NCBI GenBank assembly: GCA_016124315.1
Contig: WGNW01000028.1
Coordinates: 1-41,452 of the forward strand
DNA: 41,452 bases
Direction: 5' to 3'
Source: Alphaproteobacteria bacterium
GTDB taxonomy: Bacteria > Pseudomonadota > Alphaproteobacteria > SMXS01
Part shown: positions 7,846 to 14,811 of the stretch, one piece after another
Numbering within the stretch: the stretch's first letter is position 1
Layout of the letters: the number at the start of each line of letters is the position of its first letter
Translations under genes and position numbers: made by a program
The notes under the pieces: generated by a model
The model's input: only the letters and a program-made list of their open reading frames with translations
Told to the model about the DNA's origin: nothing
Databases searched by the model: none

Positions 7846-7940
7846 GGATAATCCTCCCTCTGATGGACGGCTCACGCTACTGTCGGCGCGGCAGCCTGAC
7901 AACAAGCCCGTGGCGGGCGCGGCGGAAACGGGGGAGCGGC

Positions 7941-8393
7941 ATGGCGGACGAGGCGGAGAGGGTGCTGGTATCGAAGACGCTGGAGTTTCCCGCGCCGGCC
8001 GACGTCATGTGGGAGACCATCGCCGATTTCGGCGGGCTGCTGCGCTGGTGGCCGAGCGGCATCGAGGCGGTCGACAGCGAGGGCGCGGGGCGCGGCATGA
8101 TGCGCCGCCTGCACCTGGCCGGCGGCCGCAGCGTCAGCGAGCGCCTGGCGGTGCTGGAGCCGGAGAACCGGGTGATGGAGCTGGAGCTGCTGGACGGCCG
8201 TCCCGCCTACATGCGCTGGTATTTCGCCCGCTACGAGGTCGTCCCCCGGGCATCCGGCAGCGCGCTGCTCTGGTCGCCCCGCTGCGACGTGGAGCCGGGC
8301 ACCGCCGACAAGGCCCGCGGCTTCATCGAGGCGGGCTGGGGCAGCGTCGGCAAGGGCCTCGCCGCCTATGCGCAGGCCCACGCAGGCGCCTGA
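7941..8393 (+). CDS. SRPBCC family protein (START/polyketide cyclase-like)
   Basis: 150 residues. The pattern of an N-terminal strand (LVSKTLEFPAPADVMWETIADFGGLLRWWPS), a central GMMRRLHLAGGRSVSERL, and a C-terminal helix rich in Gly/Ala is typical of the SRPBCC helix-grip fold, which binds hydrophobic ligands in a deep cavity. GGGGAG lies about 5 nt before the ATG at 7941; the longer frame from 7863 is not supported. Single-gene unit, divergent from the ABM gene and convergent with the MDR gene (4-nt gap). The ligand is unknown. Confidence 0.75.
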   Translation: MADEAERVLVSKTLEFPAPADVMWETIADFGGLLRWWPSGIEAVDSEGAGRGMMRRLHLAGGRSVSERLAVLEPENRVMELELLDGRPAYMRWYFARYEVVPRASGSALLWSPRCDVEPGTADKARGFIEAGWGSVGKGLAAYAQAHAGA

Positions 8394-8397
8394 CGGG

Positions 8398-9417
8398 TCA
8401 GGCGTCGGCGATCTTCAGCAGCAGCTTGCCGTCATGGGCGCCGGAGAACAGCAGGTTGAACACCTCGGGAGCGTTCTCCAGGCCGTCGCGCACGTCGACC
8501 TTGAACTTCAGCCGGCCGGCCTTGATCCAGTCGTTGATGGCCGAGTAGGCCTCCATGGCGCGCGGGAAGTAGTCGGCCACCAGCAGGCCCTCCACATGCG
8601 CCCGCTTCACCAGGATGTTCCACATGTTGCGCGGTCCCGGCGGCGGGTTGCGGGTGTCGTTGTAGGCCGAGATCATGCCGCAGATGGCGATGCGCGCGCC
8701 GATCGCCATGTTGTCCATGGCCGCTTCCAGGGTCGGGCCGCCGACGTTCTCGAAATAGACGTCGAAGCCGTCGGGCAGCTGCCGGCCGATCTCGGCGGAG
8801 AGGTCGCCCGCCGCCCGGTAGTCGATGGCGGCGTCGAAGCCCAGCTCCTCGGTCAGCCAGCGGCACTTTTCCGGACCGCCGGCAATGCCGACCACGCGGC
8901 AGCCCTTGATCTTGCCCATCTGGCCGACCAGCGAGCCGACGCCGCCGGCCGCGCCCGAGACCAGCAGGTTCTCGCCGTCCTTCAGCCGGCCGATCTCGAA
9001 CAGGCCGTAATAGGCGGTGGCGCCCACCGCGCCCAGCGGATGCAGATAGGTGCTCAGGTCGTGGCCCCAGTCCACCGGCACGGGCCCCATCATGCCCGGC
9101 CTGGCGACGACGTAGTCGGCCCAGGCGCCGAGGCCCGAGACGATCTGGCCGACCGGGTGGGCGGCGGCGTTGGACTTCACCACCTTGCCCAGCACCACGG
9201 AGCGCACCGGCGTGCCCAGCGGGATCGGCGGCATGTAGTTGCCGCTCGGGTCCATCCAGCCGCGGATCGCCGGGTCCATGGCGGCATAGAGGATGCGGAC
9301 GACGAATTCGCCCTCGCCCGGCTCGGGCACCGGGCCTTCGCGCCATTCGTAGTCCGCCGCCGTCGGCTCGCCTTCGGGCCGCTTCGCCAGCAGCCATTCG
9401 CGGTTCGTCTCGGTCAT
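8398..9417 (-). CDS. NADP-dependent MDR-family oxidoreductase (prostaglandin reductase/CurA-like)
   Basis: 339 residues, zinc-free medium-chain reductase that typically reduces the C=C bond of alpha,beta-unsaturated carbonyls with NADPH. Evidence: the opening NREWLLAKRPEGEPTAADYEWR, the Rossmann motif GAAGGVGSLVGQMGKIKGCRVVG (about residues 152-174), VFFENVGG-type sequence (DVYFENVGGPTLEAAMDNM) and the end FNLLFSGAHDGKLLLKI, all characteristic of the leukotriene B4 12-hydroxydehydrogenase group. The start at 9417 follows GGGAGA; the in-frame extension to 9627 is antisense to the EthD gene. A diverged paralogue lies at 9930, on the other side of the EthD gene. Confidence 0.9.
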   Translation of the reverse strand: MTETNREWLLAKRPEGEPTAADYEWREGPVPEPGEGEFVVRILYAAMDPAIRGWMDPSGNYMPPIPLGTPVRSVVLGKVVKSNAAAHPVGQIVSGLGAWADYVVARPGMMGPVPVDWGHDLSTYLHPLGAVGATAYYGLFEIGRLKDGENLLVSGAAGGVGSLVGQMGKIKGCRVVGIAGGPEKCRWLTEELGFDAAIDYRAAGDLSAEIGRQLPDGFDVYFENVGGPTLEAAMDNMAIGARIAICGMISAYNDTRNPPPGPRNMWNILVKRAHVEGLLVADYFPRAMEAYSAINDWIKAGRLKFKVDVRDGLENAPEVFNLLFSGAHDGKLLLKIADA

Positions 9418-9455
9418 GCCCGTCTCCCGTTGCGCCGGACCATCGATGCAGGCCA

Positions 9456-9845
9456 TCAATAGGGAATGGGCTGGCCGTTGTCGATGATCACCCGCTCCTC
9501 GCCCAGCCAGATCGGCGAGCGGGCGAAGTCGATGAACCGGGCCTCGTCCTCCACCGCCTCGGCCATGGCCGCCTGGGCCGCCGGGTCCTTCATCCGCTCC
9601 TGCAGGAACTCCAGGCTCGGCCACCACGCCTCGGCGACGCCGTCATAGGGTTCGGGCGCGCCCCGGTCCTCGACGAACATGCGGTTGAGGTCGAGCGCCC
9701 GCGTATGGGTCTGCACGTAGCGGACCATGCCGATGTGGCGCATCAGCCGCTGCCCGAGGCGGCCGTGGTTGTTGTACCAGTAGTCCTGGAATTCCTCGCG
9801 CGTCAGGTGGGCCTGCCGGCGCAGGCAGAAGGTCAGTTTCAGCAT
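9456..9845 (-). CDS. EthD domain-containing protein
   Basis: 129 residues of the dimeric alpha-beta barrel EthD family: LTFCLRRQAHLTREEFQDYWYNNHGRL is the family signature (R..HLT.EEF..YW...H). Members assist degradation of ethers and other compounds or act as small ring-modifying enzymes, but most are uncharacterised. The start at 9845 follows AGGGGAGA; the longer frame to 9896 runs over the divergent promoter. It is transcribed divergently from the second MDR gene over only 84 bp and lies 38 nt upstream of the first MDR gene in the same direction, so it and that reductase probably form a unit. Confidence 0.85.
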   Translation of the reverse strand: MLKLTFCLRRQAHLTREEFQDYWYNNHGRLGQRLMRHIGMVRYVQTHTRALDLNRMFVEDRGAPEPYDGVAEAWWPSLEFLQERMKDPAAQAAMAEAVEDEARFIDFARSPIWLGEERVIIDNGQPIPY

Positions 9846-9867
9846 CGTCTCCCCTTTCGCCGCCGCG

Positions 9868-9932
9868 GTTGGCAGCACGGCCACTATGCCCCACACTGAC
9901 GGGAACCGTCACCATCGCAGGGGAGACCGATG
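9868..9932 (+). repeat. Duplicated leader, copy A (promoter and ribosome-binding site of MDR gene)
   Basis: This 65-nt leader is repeated in diverged form at 11001-11067. Shared parts: TTGGCA (9869-9874), CACACT (9892-9897) after exactly 17 nt, and 22 identical nt (9905-9926) ending in the AGGGGAGA ribosome-binding site. The two hexamers resemble sigma-70 -35 and weak -10 elements. Confidence 0.55.
9897..9911. promoter_or_regulatory. Inverted repeat, possible operator, in the EthD/MDR divergent promoter
   Basis: TGACGG-GAA-CCGTCA is a perfect 6-3-6 inverted repeat directly after the putative -10 element of leader copy A. In copy B the right half CCGTCA is kept but the left half is degenerate (TGCGGC). 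No regulator gene is adjacent, so its ligand protein is unknown. Confidence 0.4.
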
Positions 9933-10970
9933 GGAATGCGCAACCGCCAGTGGCTGCTGGCCCGCCGGCCGTCGGGCTCGGTGGACCTGGACGATTTCGA
10001 GTTCGCCGAGGCCGACATGCCCGAGCCGGAGCTGAAGCCGGGCGAGATCCTGGTGAACAACCTGGCCTTCCACCTGGCGCCCACGATGCGCAACTGGATG
10101 AACGATTCGAGCCGCAGCTACAGGGCGTCCGTGGGCCTGGGCACGCCGGTGATCGGGCCGGGCGCCGCGGTGGTGGTCAGGTCCGCCCACGCCAAGTGGC
10201 CCGTGGGCACGCGGCTGCTGGGCGTCTCGCGCTGGGAGGACTACTCGGTGCTCGACCCGGACAACTCGCCCACCCTGTTCGTCCCGGTGCCGGAGCAATT
10301 CACCGTCACCGAGGCGCTGGGCGTGTTCGGGCTCAACAGCCTGACCGCCCATGTCGGGCTCAACCAGGTGGGCCGGCCCAAGCCCGGCGAGACGGTGGTG
10401 GTGTCGGCGGCGGCCGGCTCGGTGGGCTCGATGGCGTGCCAGATCGCCAGGCTGCAGGGCTGCCGGGTGATCGGCATCGCCGGCGGCCCGGACAAGTGCG
10501 CCTGGCTGGTCGGGACCTGCGGCATCGACGCCGCCATCGACTACAAGAACGAGGACGTGAGCCGCCGGCTGAAGGACCTCTGCCCGGACGGGGTCGACGT
10601 GTTCTTCGACAATGTGGGCGGGCCGATCCTGCACGCCGTCATGGACAACATCGCGCCCAAGGGCCGCGTTGCCGTCTGCGGCCAGGTGTCCGCCTACGAC
10701 AGCGACGAGCCGGCCCCCGGCCCGCGCGACATGATGCGCGTGGTCTACTGGCGGGTGCGGATCGAGGGCTTCGTGCTCGGCGACTTTCCCGACAAGGTGC
10801 CGGCCGCCCGCGACGACATCGTGCGCTGGGTGCGCGACGGCAAGATCGTCCACCGGGAGGACATCCGCCAGGGATTCGGGCAGCTGCCCTCGGCCTTCCT
10901 CGACCTGTTCACCGGCCGCAACGAGGGCACGCTGATGGTCGTCAACGACGAGGTCGCCGCGCCGCGCTGA
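9930..10970 (+). CDS. NADP-dependent MDR-family oxidoreductase, paralogue
   Basis: 346 residues of the same zinc-free reductase family as the minus-strand gene at 8398: NRQWLLARRPSGSVDLDDFEF at the start, Rossmann segment AAAGSVGSMACQIARLQGCRVIG with the shared IAGGPDKC, VDVFFDNVGGPILHAVMDN and the ending FLDLFTGRNEGTLMV. Predicted NADPH-dependent reduction of an enone or similar activated double bond. It opens a plus-strand operon (VOC, lipoprotein, LLM, thiolase-like, cytochrome c). The start at 9930 has AGGGGAGA 4-11 nt upstream within the duplicated leader. Having two diverged copies suggests different substrates within one pathway. Confidence 0.9.
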   Translation: MGMRNRQWLLARRPSGSVDLDDFEFAEADMPEPELKPGEILVNNLAFHLAPTMRNWMNDSSRSYRASVGLGTPVIGPGAAVVVRSAHAKWPVGTRLLGVSRWEDYSVLDPDNSPTLFVPVPEQFTVTEALGVFGLNSLTAHVGLNQVGRPKPGETVVVSAAAGSVGSMACQIARLQGCRVIGIAGGPDKCAWLVGTCGIDAAIDYKNEDVSRRLKDLCPDGVDVFFDNVGGPILHAVMDNIAPKGRVAVCGQVSAYDSDEPAPGPRDMMRVVYWRVRIEGFVLGDFPDKVPAARDDIVRWVRDGKIVHREDIRQGFGQLPSAFLDLFTGRNEGTLMVVNDEVAAPR

Positions 10971-11000
10971 CGGCGGCGGCCAAGCCACCGCGTCGGCGAT

Positions 11001-11067
11001 GTTGGCAGCACCGGCGCGATGCGCCACACTGCGGCGGACCGTCACCATCGCAGGGGAGAGACAGATG
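11001..11067 (+). repeat. Duplicated leader, copy B (in front of VOC gene)
   Basis: Second copy of the leader at 9868-9932. TTGGCA (11002-11007) and CACACT (11025-11030) are again 17 nt apart, and the 22-nt block at 11038-11059 is identical to copy A, including the ribosome-binding site. It suggests that the VOC gene has its own promoter as well as read-through from the MDR gene. Confidence 0.55.
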
Positions 11068-11622
11068 GGCATGCCGACCGACCGCAAGATTTTCCAGAAC
11101 GCCTGGGTGGTGCCGGACCTCTACGAGGCGGCCATGAAATGGGTGGAGTTCTACGGCGTCGGGCCGTTCTACATCACCAAGGACCTGACCATCGGCAACG
11201 TGCAGTACCGCGGCCAGCCGGGCGAACTGACCATGTCGGTCGGCCTGGCGCAGGCGGGACCGGTGCAGATCGAGCTGATCCACCAGCACAGCAAGGGCCC
11301 GAGCGCCTACCGCGACATGTACGCCGAAGGCCAGTCCGGCTTCCACCATTGCTGCGTGTTCAGCCGCGACTACAGGGCCGACATGGAGGCCTACCCCAAG
11401 GCCGGCTATCCGGCGGTGACCTACGGCGGCGGCGAAGGCGGCGTGCCCCACTTCGCCTATTTCGACGCCCGCAAGGACTTCGACATCTTCCTCGAGATCG
11501 TCGAGCCCAACGACGCGATCACCGCCTCGTTCGAGCGCGTGCGCCAGGCGGCCGAGACCTGGGACGGCAAGACCGACCCGATCCGCATCAACCAGCCCGA
11601 CGGCAGCTACCTGGTTCCATGA
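11065..11622 (+). CDS. VOC (glyoxalase/extradiol-like) superfamily protein
   Basis: 185 residues. The fold pattern is that of a VOC protein: QNAWVVPDLYEAAMKWVEFYGVGPFYI as first beta-alpha-beta unit, VQIELIHQHS with a metal-binding Glu/His-type strand, GFHHCCVFSRDYRADME as second unit, and FDIFLEIVEPN with the final Glu. Candidate metal ligands are His, Glu, His, Glu spread over these strands. Related proteins include methylmalonyl-CoA epimerases, lyases and extradiol dioxygenases, so reaction type is open. Its ATGA end overlaps the following lipoprotein gene start, showing translational coupling. Confidence 0.82.
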   Translation: MGMPTDRKIFQNAWVVPDLYEAAMKWVEFYGVGPFYITKDLTIGNVQYRGQPGELTMSVGLAQAGPVQIELIHQHSKGPSAYRDMYAEGQSGFHHCCVFSRDYRADMEAYPKAGYPAVTYGGGEGGVPHFAYFDARKDFDIFLEIVEPNDAITASFERVRQAAETWDGKTDPIRINQPDGSYLVP

Positions 11623-11951
11623 GCCGAAGGCGCCGCTTCCTGTTCACCCTCGCCCTGCTCGGCCTGTCGGCCTGCGGCCGGCACGGCGAGGTGACGCTGG
11701 AGACCGCGTGGTGCGACCAGATGCTGGAGTCCGACATGATGGCGCGGGCGCTGCGCGGCCAGACCGTGGGCGACGCGGTGGCGACGGCGAAGGCGCACTG
11801 CGTGCTGGTGCCGGCCGGCACGGCCTACACGGCCAAGCAGGAAACCACCAACGAGTTCGGCCAGGCCTACCTGCAGGCGGAGGTCGTCCGCCCCGACACG
11901 GGCAAGACGGCGCTGATGTGGGTGCGCGAGGCGGCGGCAGGCATCAAGTGA
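11619..11951 (+). CDS. Small lipoprotein of unknown function
   Basis: 110 residues. N-terminus MSRRRRFLFTLALLGLSAC has the n-, h- and lipobox regions (LSAC) of a type II signal, with lipidation predicted at Cys19. The mature part is short, with two further cysteines (AWCDQM, AHCVLV) and a beta-rich C-terminus ending in ALMWVREAAAGIK. The ATG overlaps the VOC stop codon (ATGA). No family recognised. A membrane-anchored lipoprotein inside a catabolic enzyme operon is unusual; it may work with the cytochrome c at the operon end, but that is conjecture. Confidence 0.7.
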   Translation: MSRRRRFLFTLALLGLSACGRHGEVTLETAWCDQMLESDMMARALRGQTVGDAVATAKAHCVLVPAGTAYTAKQETTNEFGQAYLQAEVVRPDTGKTALMWVREAAAGIK

Positions 11952-11964
11952 CAGGGAGGACGGC

Positions 11965-12843
11965 ATGACACCGGCAAAACGCGCGGTATGGGCGGGACTG
12001 GACGGGATGACGGCGCAGGACGCCGCCGGCTTCGCGCGCCGGGTCGAGGCCATGGGCTACGGCGCACTCTGGATTCCCGAGGCGCTGGGCCGCGAGCCGT
12101 TTTCCTTCGCCGCCTGGCTGCTGGCGAACACCTCTACCCTCACCCTGGCGACCGGCATCGCCAACATCTACGCCCGCGACGCCCGCGCGGCGCGGGCCGC
12201 CCAGCTCACCCTCGCCGAACAATCGGGCGGGCGCTTCCTGCTGGGCCTCGGCGTCTCCCACAGGCCGCTGGTGGAGGATGCCCGCGGCCACGCCTACGCT
12301 AGGCCGGTGGAGACCATGCGCGCCTACCTGACGGCCATGGGCGCCGCCAACTACATGGCGCGGCAGCCGGCGGTGGCGCCGAAGACGGTGATCGCCGCGC
12401 TGGGGCCGCGCATGCTGGAGCTGGCAAGAGGCCACGCCGACGGCGCGCATCCCTATCTGGTGACGCCGGAGCATACCGCCGAGGCGCGCCGCATCCTCGG
12501 GCCGGACAAGCTGCTCATGGTCGAGCAGAAGGTGGTGCTGAACACCGATCCGGTGCAGGCGCGCGCCACAGCGCGCAAGATGCTGGGCCTCTATTTCGCC
12601 CTGCCCAACTACCGCAACAACCTGGCGCGCCTGGGCTTCGCCGCCGAGGAGATCGACACGGACGGCGGCAGCGACCGGCTGGTCGACGCGCTGGTGGCCT
12701 GGGGCGACGAGGCGGCGCTGGAGGCGCGCATCCGCGCCCATCTGGACGCGGGCGCCGACCAGGTGTGCATCCAGGCGCTCTCCGCCGGCGGAGAGCCCGA
12801 CGAAGCGGCGCTCCGGGCGCTGGCGCCGAAGACCGACGCATAG
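11965..12843 (+). CDS. LLM-class flavin/F420-dependent oxidoreductase (TIGR03620-like)
   Basis: 292 residues of the luciferase-like TIM barrel. MGYGALWIPEALGREPFSFAAWLLANT and LATGIANIYARDARAARAA followed by GGRFLLGLGVSHRP resemble the F420-dependent subgroup TIGR03620 rather than FMN-dependent alkane monooxygenases. The cofactor would be reduced F420, used to reduce or oxidise an unknown organic substrate; F420 usage should be confirmed from cofactor biosynthesis genes elsewhere in the genome. The start at 11965 is set by GGGAGG 5-10 nt upstream. It lies 13 nt after the lipoprotein gene and 7 nt before the thiolase-like gene. Confidence 0.85.
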   Translation: MTPAKRAVWAGLDGMTAQDAAGFARRVEAMGYGALWIPEALGREPFSFAAWLLANTSTLTLATGIANIYARDARAARAAQLTLAEQSGGRFLLGLGVSHRPLVEDARGHAYARPVETMRAYLTAMGAANYMARQPAVAPKTVIAALGPRMLELARGHADGAHPYLVTPEHTAEARRILGPDKLLMVEQKVVLNTDPVQARATARKMLGLYFALPNYRNNLARLGFAAEEIDTDGGSDRLVDALVAWGDEAALEARIRAHLDAGADQVCIQALSAGGEPDEAALRALAPKTDA

Positions 12844-12850
12844 GGGAACA

Positions 12851-14389
12851 ATGATGGACGATTCGACGCCAATCCTGGTCGGAGTGGGGCAGTTCACCGA
12901 GAAGGGCGTGGCGCCCGACAGGGCATTGCCGCCCATGGGCATCGCCGCCGAGGCGGCCAAGTCGGCCATCGCCGACACGCACGCCGCTCCCGGACTAGCC
13001 GCGCTGATCGACACGCTGGTGATGATCCGCATCTTCCCCGATTCCACCAACCGGCCGCGCCTGCAGACCGGCTTCGGGCGCGCCGAGAACCCGCCCCGCG
13101 CCGTCGCCCGCCGGATCGGCGCCAACCCGGCCAACGCCGTCTACAGCCAGGTGGGCGGCAACACGCCGCAGCGGCTGATCACCGAGATGCGCGGGCGCAC
13201 CGCCGCCGGCGCCGTGAAGCTCGCGCTGATCGCCGGCGCCGAGGCGATCCAGACGGCCAAGGACGCCGTCCGCCAGGGGATCACGCTGGACTGGCACGAA
13301 GAGGACGAGGGCTCGCTGGAGGACCGGGGCATCGGCGGCAGCTTCGTCACGCCCCACGAGTTCGCCCACGGCATCGGCATCCCAATCCAGACCTATCCGC
13401 TGTTCGAGAACGTCATCCGCGGCGCGCAGGGCCACACCGTGCCCGAGCACCTGCTGGCCATGGGCAGGCTGTTCGCGCCGTTCTCGCGGGTGGCGGCGCG
13501 CAATCCCTATGCCTTCTACGGCACCGAGCGGACGGCCGAGGAACTGGCGACGCCGGAAGGGGCGAACCGCTACATCTGCTTCCCCTACCCGAAATGGATG
13601 AACGCCATGGACGGCGTGAACCAGGGCTCGGCCGTGGTGATGACCTCGGTGCGCATGGCGCGGGAGCTGGGCATCCCGCAGGAGCGCTGGGTGTTCGTCC
13701 ACGGCGTCGGCGAGGCGGTGGAGAAGCTCATCAGCTTCCGCCAGCGCTTCGACCGTTCCCCCGCCATGCGGCTCAGCGCGGGAAAGGCGCTGGAGATGGC
13801 GGGCAAGACCGTCGCCGACATGGACTTCCTCGATTTCTACTCGTGCTTTCCGTCGGCGGTGGAGGTGGCCTGCGACGAGCTGGGACTGGCGTATGACGAT
13901 CCCCGCGGGCTGACGGTGACCGGGGGCCTGCCGTTTTTCGGCGGCCCGGGCAATTCCTATTCCCTCAACGCCGTCGCCGGCATGGTGCCGCTGCTGCGCG
14001 GCAAGCCCGGCTCGTTCGGCCTCGTCGGCGCCAATGGCGGCTATCTGAGCAAGCAGGCCACCGGCATCTATTCGACCACGCCCGCGGAGGGCCACTGGCG
14101 CCGCGAGCCGCCATCGAGCTACCAGGGCGCGATCGACTCCCTGCCCGACGCGCCGTTCACCGAGGCGCCCGGCGGCGCGGCGACGGTGGAGACCTACACG
14201 GTCTGCTTCGGCCGCGGCGGACCGGAGCGGGCCATCATCGTCGGACGGCTGGATGAAAGCGGCCAGCGCTTCATCGCCAACACCCCGGCGGAGCCGGCCG
14301 TGCTGGCCGGCCTGCTGGAGCGGGAGGCGCTGGGACGGCCGGGGACGGTGAGCCACGCGGACGGCAGGAACACTTTCCTGCCCGCTTGA
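12851..14389 (+). CDS. Thiolase-like protein with additional C-terminal domain (TLP1-like)
   Basis: 512 residues. The N- and C-terminal thiolase halves are recognisable (PILVGVGQFTEKG; LALIAGAEAIQTAKDA; DFYSCFPSAVEVACDELGL; GGLPFFGGPGNSYSLNAVAGM), followed from about residue 410 by an extra domain (VETYTVCFGRGGPERAIIVGRLDESGQRFIANTP) as in thiolase-like protein type 1. The usual nucleophile motif (C in CGSG) is replaced by GGNTPQ near residue 100, and the GHP histidine by GGP. A normal thiolase mechanism is therefore unlikely; Cys in DFYSCFPS is the only cysteine at a conserved loop. Two ATGs (12851, 12854) are possible. Many database entries would call it acetyl-CoA acetyltransferase. Confidence 0.85.
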   Translation: MMDDSTPILVGVGQFTEKGVAPDRALPPMGIAAEAAKSAIADTHAAPGLAALIDTLVMIRIFPDSTNRPRLQTGFGRAENPPRAVARRIGANPANAVYSQVGGNTPQRLITEMRGRTAAGAVKLALIAGAEAIQTAKDAVRQGITLDWHEEDEGSLEDRGIGGSFVTPHEFAHGIGIPIQTYPLFENVIRGAQGHTVPEHLLAMGRLFAPFSRVAARNPYAFYGTERTAEELATPEGANRYICFPYPKWMNAMDGVNQGSAVVMTSVRMARELGIPQERWVFVHGVGEAVEKLISFRQRFDRSPAMRLSAGKALEMAGKTVADMDFLDFYSCFPSAVEVACDELGLAYDDPRGLTVTGGLPFFGGPGNSYSLNAVAGMVPLLRGKPGSFGLVGANGGYLSKQATGIYSTTPAEGHWRREPPSSYQGAIDSLPDAPFTEAPGGAATVETYTVCFGRGGPERAIIVGRLDESGQRFIANTPAEPAVLAGLLEREALGRPGTVSHADGRNTFLPA

Positions 14390-14435
14390 TCTGGCGCAAA
14401 GATTTCAGCGGTGCATGACCATTAGGATGTTCCGC

Positions 14436-14798
14436 ATGAACAGAGCCCTGCCCCTTGCCGCCTTCCTGACCGCCGCCCTCGCCGGGCCGCTGGCCGCACA
14501 GCCCTCGTCCCACGACGCGCCGCTGCCCGAGGGCGCCCTGCCCTATTCCCCGGCGGAACAGGGCGCCGACTTGGCGCGCATCTGGTGCAGCGCCTGCCAC
14601 GTCACCGGCGCCGGCCCCACCGAGGACGGCCTCGACGCCGCGCCGCCCTTCGCCAAGCTCGCGCCGATGGTCGAGGCCGACCCGGACCACTTCCGGACCT
14701 TCCTCACCAAGCCGCACGGCCCGATGAAGGCGATCTCGCTGAGCCGGGACGAGATCGACGCCCTGCTCGCCTACATCCGCTCGCTGAACCAGCCGTAG
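14436..14798 (+). CDS. Small periplasmic c-type cytochrome
   Basis: 120 residues from the chosen start. Signal peptide MNRALPLAAFLTAALAGPLAAQ, then the heme-attachment site CSACH (Cys51-His55) and a probable axial Met97 in KPHGPMKAISLS, followed by the C-terminal helix DEIDALLAYIRSLN that is typical of class I cytochromes c. Start at 14436 is preferred because AGGA lies 8 nt upstream; in-frame ATGs at 14415 and 14427 would add seven or three residues. It ends the catabolic operon (46 nt after the thiolase-like gene) and could accept electrons from a periplasmic dehydrogenase, though none is encoded here. Confidence 0.88.
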   Translation: MNRALPLAAFLTAALAGPLAAQPSSHDAPLPEGALPYSPAEQGADLARIWCSACHVTGAGPTEDGLDAAPPFAKLAPMVEADPDHFRTFLTKPHGPMKAISLSRDEIDALLAYIRSLNQP

Positions 14799-14811
14799 CG
14801 GCGGCGCCGCT
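14797..14811. terminator. Short hairpin overlapping both convergent stop codons
   Basis: AGCGGC (14797-14802) and GCCGCT (14806-14811) flank a GGC loop. The 6-bp stem uses the last bases of the cytochrome c stop codon and the first base of the convergent flavoprotein stop codon. No T-run; weak evidence for termination. Confidence 0.3.
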
